The notes below the pieces were generated by a model, which was given only the letters and a program-made list of their open reading frames with translations, was not told where the DNA came from and made no database searches. A stretch of 64,000 bases of DNA from Sympetrum striolatum (Eukaryota; Arthropoda; Insecta; Odonata; Libellulidae). The position numbers and the translations under genes were made by a program. This document shows positions 21,561-32,712 of this stretch, piece after piece; the stretch's first letter is position 1; every line of letters begins with the position of its first letter. The stretch spans positions 59,032,939 to 59,096,938 of the forward strand of contig OX388351.1 of assembly GCA_947579665.1 (NCBI GenBank), in the 5' to 3' direction.

Positions 21561-24300
21561 TTCGTAACGCGAGGACCAGATTATAATCATTAAAGTATTC
21601 ACACGGCAGCTAATATTGCACAAAATTAATGTATCTACTTTGGTTGTTTATTAAAGTAGAAATGTATGAATTAAAACAGAAGCATTGATTCGAGAAAGGG
21701 TGTATTTTCCGTTTATGTCCTTTAATCCACGGTTTTACATAATTTATTTATGCTTGTCTTCAAATAAGCCTTTGCTATTCTCGGAAGGATGACGAATGTT
21801 GTATACTGATATTCAGATTTTTATATCTAATAGAAAAAAAGAAGATCTTGGAGAAGTTTTCATTGTAAGCATCAAAGAGTGGTTTTGGATTGTATATAAA
21901 ATAAAAATAGCATCTCGAACATATGATATAATCTCACATTTGAATCAAGTTTACGCTAAAATATAATTCTTCTAGGAATTTCCATTGACTTGTACAATTA
22001 TCTTTACGCATTCGTATGTTCTGAATGTGTGTTGTGATCTGTGAGTGCGATATAATATGTATGCCATGTATGTTGGAGATAATCTTCTACCTCGAAAGAG
22101 CTTTTCTGGAGAACAAAACATGAGTGCGGTATGGGTTCTCTTTTAAGGCGTATCTGCTGTACTATGAAGTTGATTAATATTTTTCAGCATGGCTCCTCTT
22201 CTGGAATTCTTGAAAAACTATGATTTAGGGAGGGAGAGAAAGATGAAATAGGCAATACATTTCATAGATGCTGATCTATTATTATTGGCATTTATTTAAT
22301 GTAATATTCAGTTTTTCTTATGTATTTGCTGTGGTCCTTTTGACAATTCATACATGTCATATATGACTCGTTAATGAATCAATTTTAAGGGAAAGTTACA
22401 AGGTTATATAAGGGCATATTTCACTTATTTTCCACTTTGTCTCTATAGCTTAGTTAGGCCACCCCTGAAGTAAATTTTAATTAGAAATTATTTCTTTTGT
22501 TTTGTTAGAAATTATTTATTTGTAAAAATCTAGTCTAATTTGAATAATTGCATATTAAACTTAAAAAGACATTCTTGATCTCTTAAGAAAGCTTTAGGTC
22601 ACGGCTGGGAGGGAGAATACATTCTAATTGAGTAGATCTCTGCATTAACTTTACTTTCACGGAATCTGTAAAGCTATATGGTGATTGTTGTTTATTCAGA
22701 ACATTAGCGTTGATAATGATCAGTAGGCAGAGTAACTTTGAATACTTGTAGGATACCTTAGTTTTCACGAGATCATAAAAGGTTACATGGATTCCGTAGC
22801 TGTGACGCTTTGAATCTACTGTGAGCAGCTCACGAGCTAATGATTATGAATGCCTCAGATTCATTTTCTCAGTGATAATGCCACAGTACTCCCTGAAATT
22901 TTCACTGTGAGCATCATAAGATAGGTATTAACCTAAACTTTAATTACCGTTCTCAGCCTCTCTCAGCTTCGCATCTAATTATACATCCAGCGGAGAGACT
23001 ATTAAAGGACTCGTGTGCATAGCAATCTTCCAGCGGAACCTGCCTAATGATGTTGTTTTCGGTGTTCGATGGCTAAAAAGGGCTTTTAAAGTTGACTCGG
23101 AAAACAGCCCTGAATCACTTTTTTGAAAAATGCAATATAGTTTTGATGTTGGAGATGGAACTCATGTACGAGCTGAGCTCGTAGCTGAGAAGATATAGTG
23201 ACATTTATGTTGGTTAGTCATTGTGAACTTGTCGTCGACAGAATTTTACTTGACTTATTCTCGATTTAAATTTAATAAATACACAATAAAAAATCGTGTA
23301 TTTATTATCCCAACAGCTAATAAAATTCTTATTCCCTTAACCAAAGCCCAAAAAAGCTTCGAAAAGGGAATGAGGCAAGATGAGGAATTAGGTAATATTC
23401 TCTTGTTTTTCTCGCCAAGCCACAGGGCTGAAATTGGAAAAACTTCTCCTGAATGCAGTATAATGATTTAACCCTCTGAATAATGCTTTTAATTATGTTA
23501 TACGAGGAATAACCAATGCTTATGTCGTTACTCATAATCATTCAAACCTCAGTAACTTTCATTTATCACAGCCATGAAGGAGATTTGAGGCAAAAGTGAA
23601 TGAAACAGTATTTTAAGTCTGTGAAGAATTCAGTTACAACCTATCTCCTTCTATTATAAGTTAGCAGGAGTTAGAAGAGAGGAAAGAGGCTTACTAGGAT
23701 AGATGAGGAGTGAGTTGGTTCACGATTGCTTTCCTCGCTAAGCCATAATTCTATATATAAACATGTACAAGTAAGAGAAACACATTGACTCTACGAATGA
23801 AACTTTTCTTGTCAGTCCATAAGGGGAGACCTTGATAATTGCTACGATTCAGCATCAACCATACCTCAGTAACTATCACGCCATCACTGCTACACAAACA
23901 TCTGTGATAAAAGTAAGTGAAAGATGTGTTTTTCATTTATCCTGTAACAAAAAACTAGAATATTTGATTCGTCAAGATTTGGTATTAGAAACAGATTTAT
24001 CGTTAGCCTTTACCAAACGATAGCGGAAAATGATGGCATTGATCAATACATGATAGAGGGAATTTAATTAGAAAATTAAATTTCATCTTTTATAGTTTGT
24101 TGAAAATGATCATGATAAATTGTAATGCGACTCACATTTGCGGCGATTTGGTTCACGGAGATATTCGAAATTTTTTTAGAAACTCGTCACAGCTGGAAGT
24201 AGTTCAGCGATACATCTTCAAACACCTGGATGGATTGTCATGTCGGATCAATCATTTTTGTGAGTCACAGTCATAAGCGTCTATTCTAAGAGGATCCTTA
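21561..24300. other. AT-rich non-coding DNA, nothing firm
   Basis: No supported gene or repeat. ORFs of 60-82 codons near 22.6, 23.2-23.5 and 23.8-24.0 kb have no recognisable domain. TATCACAGCCAT at 23566 was examined as a possible microRNA and rejected. Confidence 0.45.
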
Positions 24301-24833
24301 TATAGGTAATGATCCATCATATATTGATTTTTCCTGCTTTTATTCTTACGGATATCACTGATGCGCCTTCCCACTTTTTTCTACGAGAGACAAACGCGCG
24401 TGGTTCTTGCCAACGCATTCTAGATTTAAACCTGAATCCCACTCTGCGTTTTTCCTTTTATCGTTGCAGTTTAATGGCTCTTCCCTCGTTCTTACCACGT
24501 GTTTATTGATTTTCAAACTCCACCTCTCGCGCCTACATTTCTTTTCTTTTTATTTCCAATCGTAAGAGTGGAAATAGAGCACTTTGCGATCAGTCTGTAC
24601 TCTCTTCTGTGTACTTATTCGAGCATTGCAAGTTCAAGGTCCTGATTTTTCATATGATGATCAGTTGATCGAAATCTTGATTTTCAAAGCTGCAAATAAA
24701 GAGTTTCCAACTGTAGTACTTAGAAATAGGTGGAATTATGGACACCTAGAAAATGGTTACATTGATGTAAAAATTACTTGCCCAATTTGTATGCACGTCC
24801 ACCCGTTTTGTAAGCAGTAAAAATTTAGCCTCA
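24301..24833. other. Mixed-composition non-coding DNA
   Basis: Two ORFs of 66 and 78 codons, neither with a recognisable domain. Confidence 0.4.
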
Positions 24834-24899
24834 TGCCGTGACCAGGATACAAACTATTGCGGCCACAACGCAAAGTACTAACCACTATACGATCATGGC
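24834..24899 (-). pseudogene. tRNA-His (GTG) pseudogene
   Basis: Read on the minus strand, it starts GCCATGATCGTATAGTGGTT and continues AGTACTTTGCG-TTGTGGC-CGCAATA, with the His anticodon GTG in a 7-nt loop closed by a perfect 5-bp stem. The D-arm and anticodon arm match the insect tRNA-His sequence essentially base for base. The acceptor stem pairs except for one A-C mismatch. The T-arm is wrecked: about 6 nt are missing and the GGTTCGATTCC motif (B box) is gone, giving 66 nt in total. Without a B box or T-arm it should not be transcribed or functional. It could be an isolated pseudogene or the head of a tRNA-His-derived SINE. Confidence 0.85.
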
Positions 24900-26011
24900 T
24901 TTTACGAGATTATATGTTGTTTTGAATATCGTTTCGAAGATATGGAAGATTGAGAGTCTAATCTTATCATATTTTTCCATTATTGACTATTAAAAAGGTT
25001 TAATACCTATGAAGCCGTTCATAAAGATTTGTGTGATGCAATAGTAACATTTGGTGAACCAATATATATTGTGAAGGGAAAAAAATAATTATTTACAAAA
25101 TTAATTTAGACTCTAACCTTATTTATTTCGAAACATTCCATCACTTTGAACGAAGTTCCCGTGATCAGACCCCTTGGGAGACTTCTCTCCCATCCCTATA
25201 TTCTTGCATCATTCTATCCGAATATTAAATCTCATGCTAGCGATAAACTGTTAAAGAATTCGGTTGTGCAGTATTTCCAGACTATACTAGAACTCGCTAT
25301 TCAGAGAAAAATTTGAAAATAATTGATGTTTGCTTGACATTCTTTTCCTGGTTAATACAGGGGCGTCCAAGCTTCTATTTCTAACATGATGGATTAGTAC
25401 CAATATATATTTCTCGGAGTAGGGGTCTATCAATTTCCCTATAAATTAAGATAGCAGTAGTCCTTGGAAGTTTGAGGTTTAATATTTTAACGTAATTATA
25501 TTTAATTTAGTTATTACTTTGTAATTTGTGATGTATTAAACAGCATAATCCAAGGATATATAAGTATTATTAAAGGAATAATTGTTGAAATTTTCTAGAA
25601 ACACGACTTAAGGGAAATTAAGTCAAGTATTCTGTTTATCAATACACGAGAGAAGCCTTAGACAACTAATATTGAATGATTTTATATATAGTAAAGTGTA
25701 TGATGAAAATTTTCTTATAAAAATGTTGCTGTCAAATTCTTTTCATGGGGTGAATTCGAAAACCAGTGAAAACTATTTCAATCGAGAAATATTTCATTTG
25801 AAAATTTCTACAGTTGAAATCTAACGATGCAGAACTCTACGTAATTAGCGTGATGTGAAATTAGATAACAAACCAATATATTATTGACTCGGTATTTTTC
25901 TATATTTTCATAATATTTGAGTATGCCTTCTACATAAAACTCTTCCAACTACTTCCTCACCCATAATGTGCATATTCTTTCCTTTCTCTTTCAAAGATGA
26001 AGAAACATATG
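24900..26011. other. AT-rich non-coding DNA, nothing firm
   Basis: CAGGGGCGTCCAAGC near 25368 looks like a hAT terminal repeat, but no partner end was found. Otherwise nothing supported. Confidence 0.45.
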
Positions 26012-26337
26012 CCTAATTTCAGGGGTTCCCAACCGGTAGTACGCGAGAACGTTTCAGGTGGTACGCTTTGAAATTAAAAATTGAAAAAAATCTATATCTA
26101 TTGTTTATATATATATGTTTGTCTTGATAAAGGGTTAAAAAACCGAAGTACAAATGCATGAATGACTAAATATTAAGTGTTCTCAGTAGTCTAATAAAAC
26201 TCAAATAAACAATTAGACACTTTTCCGACGGTAAACATAAGTTTCTAATAAAATATAGGATTGTTGGTACGCCAAAATTTCTAAAAAAATTCAAGTGGTA
26301 CGAAGTTGCTAAAAGATTGAGAACCCCTGCCTTATTA
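26012..26337. mobile_element. hAT-type MITE (310 bp) with decayed target duplication
   Basis: The element spans 26020-26329. Its left end is CAGGGGTTCCCAACC and its right end, reverse-complemented, is CAGGGGTTCTCAATC, a classic hAT terminal motif. Shared TGGTACG words lie inside both ends, near 26060 and 26296. The flanking octamers CCTAATTT (26012-26019) and CCTTATTA (26330-26337) match at 6 of 8 positions, consistent with an aged 8-bp duplication. No coding sequence remains inside. Confidence 0.85.
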
Positions 26338-27720
26338 TTTCACCTTTCTATTCCATCTCCTCAGTTGTGAGGATGTCACAAAACCAAGAGATGAGACAAA
26401 CAGTATCCCTCTGTGAGTCTCTTCCTTTCTTCCTCACTCACTTCCAACCGTAGATTATAAGTAATGACATGTTTTTCTCTCCGTTTGTCACTTCACGTTA
26501 CCTGCCACGTTGCCTTCCAAATTATCGCATATTGTTTACCAATTCCGGGGTCTCAAGGGATTGGTCGATAAGTTTTTCGAACGATTTCAAAGTCGCAACT
26601 TCTTATTCAGCGAAATGCGAAAGAGCATTCTGAAATGGGGATGGATCAAATACTGCATTCTAATCTCCAGAAGAAAAATGTCTTCTATATTTTCAAAGGA
26701 AGCATTTCCACTGACATATCTTTTGTTACGCATAACGAATTAGATTTGAGATAGTCAAGATTACGCAATATAGAAGTTTGCTTTCATGGGCTCTCAGTAA
26801 GATGTTAAATGTTCGTTGCAGAATTGTTCCAAAATTGCATCATTTCGAGTTTACTTGAAAGAAAATAGAATTAAATATCTTAATCTTACCTCCGCAGCAT
26901 AATTTCTGCTCGTTACTTAGAGGCAAAAATGCTTCGACTTACAACCTATAAGAGGTAATTTTAAAAAGCAAGGTGTCCCTAAATGATGTTTGGAAAAAGA
27001 TTGGGACCTAAAAATGGCCATTATACTAAAAAAGCTATATTTCAGTGAGATCATCGCTACACATAATTAAAATAAATCGATATTTGACTAGCGATATTAA
27101 CTGTGTTGACTTTGGAATATGGGAATATTCCAAAGACCATTATTATAGTAAAATATCCTGTCGTAATATTTGGAGCCACTTTTTCTACTCACCAAATTGT
27201 TCGCATGACCTTTAAACTAGTTCAAATGTTTATAACACGGTATTGTTTTAATTCAATCACAGGCATACCTTAAGGGAAACAGTATATTTTATGCCTATTT
27301 TTCATCAAGCTAGCTCATAAATAACTTTCTATTCGAGCAATAAAACGACTTGTGTATTATCATTCAACTGATATTAATTTTGATAAAATGGGTACGGTAT
27401 GTTTTACCCATATTTAACTATTTATATTAGAAGTTACTTTATTATGTGAATGATATATACAATAATAACACACCGGGAGCCCCTTTTTAATGTGTAATTT
27501 GTATGTCAATTGATAGTATACCTCTGTGTTTTGAAACTCTGGACTACATAAAACCATTTTAAATCTAATTTGAAAAGAAAATTGTGTGATATTTTCATTA
27601 TCATGTTCTATTAATCACTCCTACAAATCCTCAAGTGGTGTATTAATTGATGAAATCGCGATAATTTTCTCAGTGGAAGCCATTTCATTCACATTCTAAT
27701 GTCATAAGATAATTTTCTCG
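26338..27720. other. AT-rich non-coding DNA, nothing firm
   Basis: A 77-codon ORF at 26510-26743 has no recognisable domain. No repeat recognised. Confidence 0.45.
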
Positions 27721-28450
27721 AGGTAAAGGAAAATATAATTTTGTCGGGGGAAACAGCGATCGGGAATCTTGGAGATTTTAAATCCTCGACTCCGCCGTCC
27801 CTAAAAGCCAAGGGATTTGCTTCCAACTTGGAAGGCTTCGCTCAAATATTGACTGCTCCATTTTTTTCTTAAAAATCACTTAAATCGAAGAAAGCTTAAT
27901 TGGACTCAAAAGATCAACATAATCCGGACTAATCCGACGGATAAAAAAGCGATCTTTTTTTCAAACGTTCGCCTCACGGAAAAAAATGAGGGTCTACTTC
28001 TCGACCTACATGGCGATGAAGAGTTCTACGCCTCGCAATCCTTCTTTCTGTCCGCCTAAATCCTTCGTCACGCAGTGCCAAAGTGTTAAAAATCGCCGGC
28101 GGAGGCGATTTTTAACACTTTGGTGGAGGCGGTTCTCCACCCGGCTTTCAAAGGAGACGGTCGAATCCGCGATTTACAAGACGCTCTCCATTAAGTGTTA
28201 CCAATGAGCTAATCGGTCAATTCATTTCGGAAAATAATCCGACCTCACGATGAGGGGGCCGAAAAGGCCTGAGTTTCGTGGCCCAATTTCTCGGCTTATT
28301 TCCGATTCGAGACGCAATGGCGTGTCGCGGATGGGAGTCTAGCAAATTAATCAGAGTGAAAGAAAGGAAATGAGCTTCGAGACAAGTCAGTGCGGGGTCA
28401 GGAATGTAAATTAGGCGGAAAGAGGCGGGGTGGAAACCCACATCTCCTGC
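27721..28450. other. GC-richer island, candidate conserved non-coding DNA
   Basis: Strong local rise in CpG content (CGACTCCGCCGTCC, CCTCACGATGAGGGGGCCG, GAGACGCAATGGCGTGTCGC). It contains the perfect hairpin listed next. ORFs of about 73 codons on each strand have no recognisable domain. Confidence 0.3.
28078..28123. repeat. Perfect 20-bp-arm inverted repeat with 6-nt loop
   Basis: The left arm at 28078-28097 (beginning CCAAAGTGTT, ending AAATCGCC) is followed by GGCGGA and then its exact reverse complement at 28104-28123. All 20 positions pair. It has no terminal motif or target duplication that I can identify. Confidence 0.9.
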
Positions 28451-29054
28451 GAGACCTTAGCCTTATCGTAGAGACCTAGTAACGGTAGTATAAAGTATTG
28501 TTAAAATGGAGTTAAACTGTAGTTCTCAGTTCAAACTCTAGCAAAGCTAATTGTGATCAATAGTTAAACTTTCACTGGTAATTAAAAATGTAAATTAAAA
28601 TTTTTATTTCTTTATAAGTTCAATGTCTTTCCACGAGGTAATGCCTGAACATTTAGATTTCGAAAAGGTAATTAACTTAAGTGTCAGTTGGAGTGAGCTG
28701 CAAATGATAAAATTATGTTTAGTAAAATATACTTCTAAATAGCAGTTAAACATAACTTTCAGATTAATTGATAAGCAAATTTGTCTAGAAATTATGATAC
28801 GGAGCCTAAATCTAGTACTTCCAAGTATTTACGGTAATCAGCATTTTAATTATCAGTAGAGTTTTATCTGTCGATTAGAATAAGGGTTTTTTAACGCTGA
28901 AGTGAGTGTAACAGATAAACTCTAAATTAACTATATTTTGCTATACCGGTCCCCAGAATTTTATAAATAATGTTATTCAGGAATTGAGAATTTAACTTTT
29001 TTAATATCAATTAGTATACTTATTGTTAGAGCTCTGAGGCCTTGATAAATATAG
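28451..29054. other. AT-rich non-coding DNA, nothing seen
   Basis: No supported gene or repeat. Confidence 0.5.
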
Positions 29055-29135
29055 TACAGTCCTGGCCAAAATTAACGCAGCACCGGCCGTAAGGATCGCT
29101 AGGGAGGTGCTGCGTTAATTTTGGCCAGGAGTGTA
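29055..29135. mobile_element. 77-bp hairpin MITE of Tc1/mariner type
   Basis: Two 28-bp arms, 29057-29084 and 29106-29133, are inverted copies with one mismatch (third base from the end). They surround a 21-bp centre containing GGATCGCTAGG. The outer sequence CAGTCCTGGCCAAAATTAAC is of Tc1/mariner type, and the element is bounded by TA on both sides (29055-29056 and 29134-29135), as expected for TA-targeting transposons. It is almost nothing but terminal repeats and would fold into a near-perfect hairpin if transcribed. Confidence 0.9.
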
Positions 29136-29954
29136 CAAAATATTTCATATTGAGCAACAATCATTGTGTGGTTTTCTTTGATCTCTGAATGCAATTGACG
29201 ACGGATCGGAGAATCTCATGTTTGTAGCACTTTATCATTAATTTTGCGTAGCGAACTCTGATTTTTATTACTCTTTTAAATATGTTAATTGATTTCAGGT
29301 GAGTAACTTTTCAATCCCGCTTCTTATTAAACATTTAGCTATAAAATTACTATGTTTCGAATATTTTTATAGCTCCCTTCAGGTGAATATTCCTGCAGTG
29401 AAGGATGTTTCTCAATCACTTTATTATGATTTTATATCCATTTAGTAGTTTCCTTCTTCCTTCTACCTCTATGATTGCTTTATTTTCCTCTTATCTTACC
29501 ACCTTATAAAATATCCAATGGTTGAATTTAAGGAGGATAGCTATAATCTCAATCCTTAAGTAGAAATCACAGTCTAACAAACAAGCCAATAACTACGATA
29601 ATTTTCCGATGCAATTATTGGGTCAAAAATATTAAACGAAGCAGACTTCGTAAAAAGATTGAACAGCCTTTAATGGTCTCCCTTAGAGGATTCGATTAAA
29701 TTGGTCCGTTGACAGTTGACAGTATAACCGAAATTCTGAGGTGATTTTGGAAGCTGAATTGTATGAATTTATGCATCACGCAAGACTAGGGAGAGCTTGT
29801 GAACTACTCTGTTATGCCCTGTCAAGGCAGTACTCCGTGATTTGTCCCGGATTACTATAATCACTTCCGGTTCCCCGGAAGTGCCTTTCGGGATGTCTGA
29901 AGGACTCGATTTCTATCTGGCATTCTAATCTCCTTCAATAATATTAATGGAGTT
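29136..29954. other. AT-rich non-coding DNA, nothing firm
   Basis: No supported gene. CACTTCCGGTTCCCCGGAAGTG near 29866 is a short imperfect palindrome. Confidence 0.45.
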
Positions 29955-30100
29955 AAGGAAGATGGATAGGAAATAACTTAGCACGTGAATGCGACTGAAA
30001 CCCAATGAATGATGATGGTGAAAAATAGCGACATGACTGGGACTCGAACCCAGGTCTCCCACTTTCCGGGCAGGTATTTTAACCACTAAGTTATTTCCCA
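29955..30100 (-). repeat. tRNA-like SINE-type repeat, minus orientation
   Basis: The tRNA-like head (30029-30100) reads AACTTAGTGGTTAAAATACC, then CTGCCCGGAAAGTGGGAGAC, then the T-arm CTGGG-TTCGAGT-CCCAG. The D-loop AGTGGTTA and the GGTTCGAGTCC B-box are intact. Overall it is closest to tRNA-Asp, but the anticodon position reads GGA and the usual U33 is C. Downstream in the minus direction a body of about 75 bp follows (CTATTTTTCACC.. to TTCACGTGCTAAGTTATT). A diverged copy of that body is near 31.1 kb. Confidence 0.7.
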
Positions 30101-30145
30101 TCCTTGTTCCTTATTTCCAATCCTTAGGGGGGGTTCTCTTACACC

Positions 30146-30230
30146 GCTTTGTCAGCTGGCTGGTCCTGTGAGAGCCTTTGGCGGTGGTCGGTGCCACTAT
30201 GTGGAGCGCCACTCGTCTTGCTGACAAAGC
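30146..30230. repeat. Internal inverted repeat between the paired tRNA-like units
   Basis: GCTTTGTCAGC at 30146-30156 is the exact inverse of GCTGACAAAGC at 30220-30230. It lies in GC-richer sequence midway between the two opposing tRNA-like units and adds to the foldback character of the block. Confidence 0.7.
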
Positions 30231-30258
30231 ATCCCTTTAATAGAGGTGGGATTGATGC

Positions 30259-30330
30259 GGCATGGTAGTTTAGTGGTTAGAATATCTGCCCGGAAAGTTG
30301 GAGACCTGGGTTCGAGTCCCAGTCATGTCA
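30259..30330 (+). repeat. tRNA-like unit, plus orientation, with near-complete cloverleaf
   Basis: The 72-nt sequence can fold as a tRNA. Acceptor GGCATGG pairs with TCATGTC (two G-U pairs). D-arm GTTT..GAAT surrounds AGTGGTTA. Anticodon stem TCTGC/GTTGG has wobbles and one T-T mismatch, with loop CCGGAAA. T-arm CTGGG/CCCAG has loop TTCGAGT. The loop lacks U33, so a working tRNA is unlikely. It faces the minus-strand copy at 30029-30100, forming an inverted pair about 160 bp apart. Confidence 0.7.
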
Positions 30331-30498
30331 CTATTATGAATATTAATGGAGTGATAGTATTTGCAAGTAAGGTGGTTTTGTTGAACCTCACCACTTCATA
30401 TAAAAAGGCGATCTGAGAATAATCATCTCTAAAAACAAGAAAAAGGATGGGTAAACACGAAAAGCATTTTGGTTAAAAAATACTGTAAAAAAGAATGA

Positions 30499-30655
30499 TG
30501 ACATGAAATGACCTGATCTTGCTATTTCTAGGCAGGTATTATTGTCATTAAACTAAAATATACTAATATGATGGTTTTACACGGCATGGTACTTTAGCTG
30601 ATACAATAGCTACCTGGAAAAGTGTACATCTTGGAAAGAGACCTTGAAAATCATG
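30499..30655. repeat. Degraded inverted pair of the same tRNA-like repeat
   Basis: The left half (30499-30560, minus) retains TGACATGA, TTCTAGGCAGGTATTATTGT and CATTAAACTAAA. The right half (30593-30655, plus) retains GGCATGGTACTTTAGCTGAT, TACCTGGAAAAG, GAGACCTTGAA and ATCATG. Both match the 30.03-30.33 kb pair in order and orientation, but the B-boxes are destroyed. Confidence 0.55.
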
Positions 30656-31099
30656 CATTTGCTTTCGGAAAATGATTTAGAAAGGATATTTACGAAGCGT
30701 CGAACTCGAGGAAGAATTGCGAACTTTCATTAATTGACTAATAATCTTGAATATCTTATCATATAGGTATCATATCGGGACATCCCTCCTTAATTTACCA
30801 TGAGAAAATCACACCGAACACTAAAGGTTAGCTCCATACAGGGATTGTCCATTGGCTTTTCTTTGATAAGAAAAAACACGCAGTAGTAGCAATGTCCAAA
30901 TCTATATAATGAACCATTTTAGTAAGGGAAGACCTGAGTTTATAGATATTTATGCCTCCCAACTTTGAAAAGTTCGAAGTACCCTGTTTACCCAGGCAAA
31001 GGTAGGCGATAGTCGCCATTAAGTACAAAAAATATTGTTTAGCAGGATATCTTACGGAGAATTTAACGACTGGTAAAAGAGAAAATTTAATTGGACCTT

Positions 31100-31165
31100 A
31101 ATCATATGGAATAAACTTAGCATGCACGTATTCGACTACACAAAAATGACTGAACTATTAAAACA
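31100..31165 (-). repeat. Diverged fragment of the tRNA-like repeat body
   Basis: GGAATAAACTTAGCATGCAC, then GTATTCGACTACA and AAAAATGACTG, follow the order of GGAAATAACTTAGCACGTGA, ATGCGACTGAAA and AAAAATAGCGACATGACTG at 29968-30038. Confidence 0.35.
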
Positions 31166-32712
31166 TGATATTGCATTCATAAGTCAATGTTTTCATACCC
31201 CATGTCGCCATTAAAGTTCAACGGACATAAAGCGAGTGTTTTTATTGCTTAAACATTAATCCTTCATTACAGAGTCGATTATTCATCACGGTTTGAAAGG
31301 ATAGAGCCAAATGTGAATCGATGGAGCCAATCACACCAAAGAAATAATTACAGCATGTTTATACTCCGGAGATAAATCGGTCTCCGTGTGTAAACGCTTT
31401 AATATTTTCCACCTTCAAATGCATCCGAATAATTTATTAATATCATGGTCGAGCGACAAAATAAATAAGCGAATTTTCCTATAATGTTTGCTCAAACCGC
31501 AGCATTTATCGAATCCGTTGGATTTGAGGGTCTGCCTGTGTTTACAGTTTTAGCGTGTGATTCATTTAGCCACATCAAAGAGTTTCAATGAATCATACGA
31601 GCGAAAATATTGTCTCGTTTCAATTAATGCATGAAATTTATCAAGGTCAGCCGTGCTCACTGGAATATCTCACTAACTATTGTCCACACTGTCCACCTTA
31701 ATAGAAATAGGCAATGAAACAACTAGCAGCTTAAAAACCATGAAAAACCTTGAATTTATTTATTTTACATCTCCTTTGAAATTAGACACTGGGTCTAGAG
31801 GTGACACTCACGGATACAACATTCAACTGCTGATCAACTGAGCTTAAAATATCACAAATTCTACATAAACAATGCCATCATATTACAACAATTGATTAAA
31901 ATTCTTATAATTTAGAACTTTTATTCATATAATTCACATATTTATATACTATCATTACAAACAACATCCAAATTTAACAATAAGACTTTAGCAATAACAT
32001 AAAAGCGTTTAATATGCAAAGACAATAACAGTACGTAATCAACTTTGCCAACCGAATAAATTAACATAGAAATTCCGTTCAATAGATTTAATTTGATTAA
32101 AACTGAATAAAAATGAATTGAAATTATACTTTCCTGAGTTGTTAATTACATATCTTGTAAGATTTTTTCAGGGTTAGTGATATAACATCAGAATTACTGT
32201 AGTTTTCAAAAAGTTACTTCAGGATAAAGTTTTATGGTGTGATGTATTCTGCTGTACAATTTAAGTGTTCATTGTGTGGTTTTTTTTGTGAAAAAAGACT
32301 GCTGCTTTGCTCCTGCACATAATTGTTCTTTATTTTGTGGTATATTAAATGAAAAAACCATCCTCTTATTATAATTCTCTCACTCAAGCTTCAAACTAAC
32401 GGACCTTCAATTTATTCAACCTTTCTCAGACATTTTAAGAAAAAGCAGTTGTAACTTCCGCAACTGATTTTTAATGGCCAGTTTAGATGGTTCTGTGTAA
32501 GTCTTTTAAAGAACAATAAATGATTAGTAATTTTTACCAATCAATTTCGCACCGGTCTTTCTTTTTCGAATCTCCTTCCAGTTAGGTTTATCTGGATAAG
32601 CGTCATACAATCCTACTATTCTGTTAATTTTTCGGTTTGTTTCGCCGAGTTGTTGACGTCTTCAGAAAAATTAAGAATACCTCATGATTTTTAATGCATC
32701 ACTATTTATTTT
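31166..32712. other. AT-rich non-coding DNA, nothing firm
   Basis: The part from 31260 to 31560 has a more complex, less AT-biased texture with several TAAT and ATTA words and might be regulatory. No gene or repeat supported. Confidence 0.4.

Noticed and set aside
23560..23600. TATCACAGCCAT, matching the 5' part of the miR-2/miR-13 family
   Set aside because: The following bases do not match the mature microRNA, and the upstream 80 bp contain no complementary arm, so there is no precursor hairpin.
25365..25385. CAGGGGCGTCCAAGC, like a hAT terminal repeat
   Set aside because: No matching opposite end and no target duplication found nearby.
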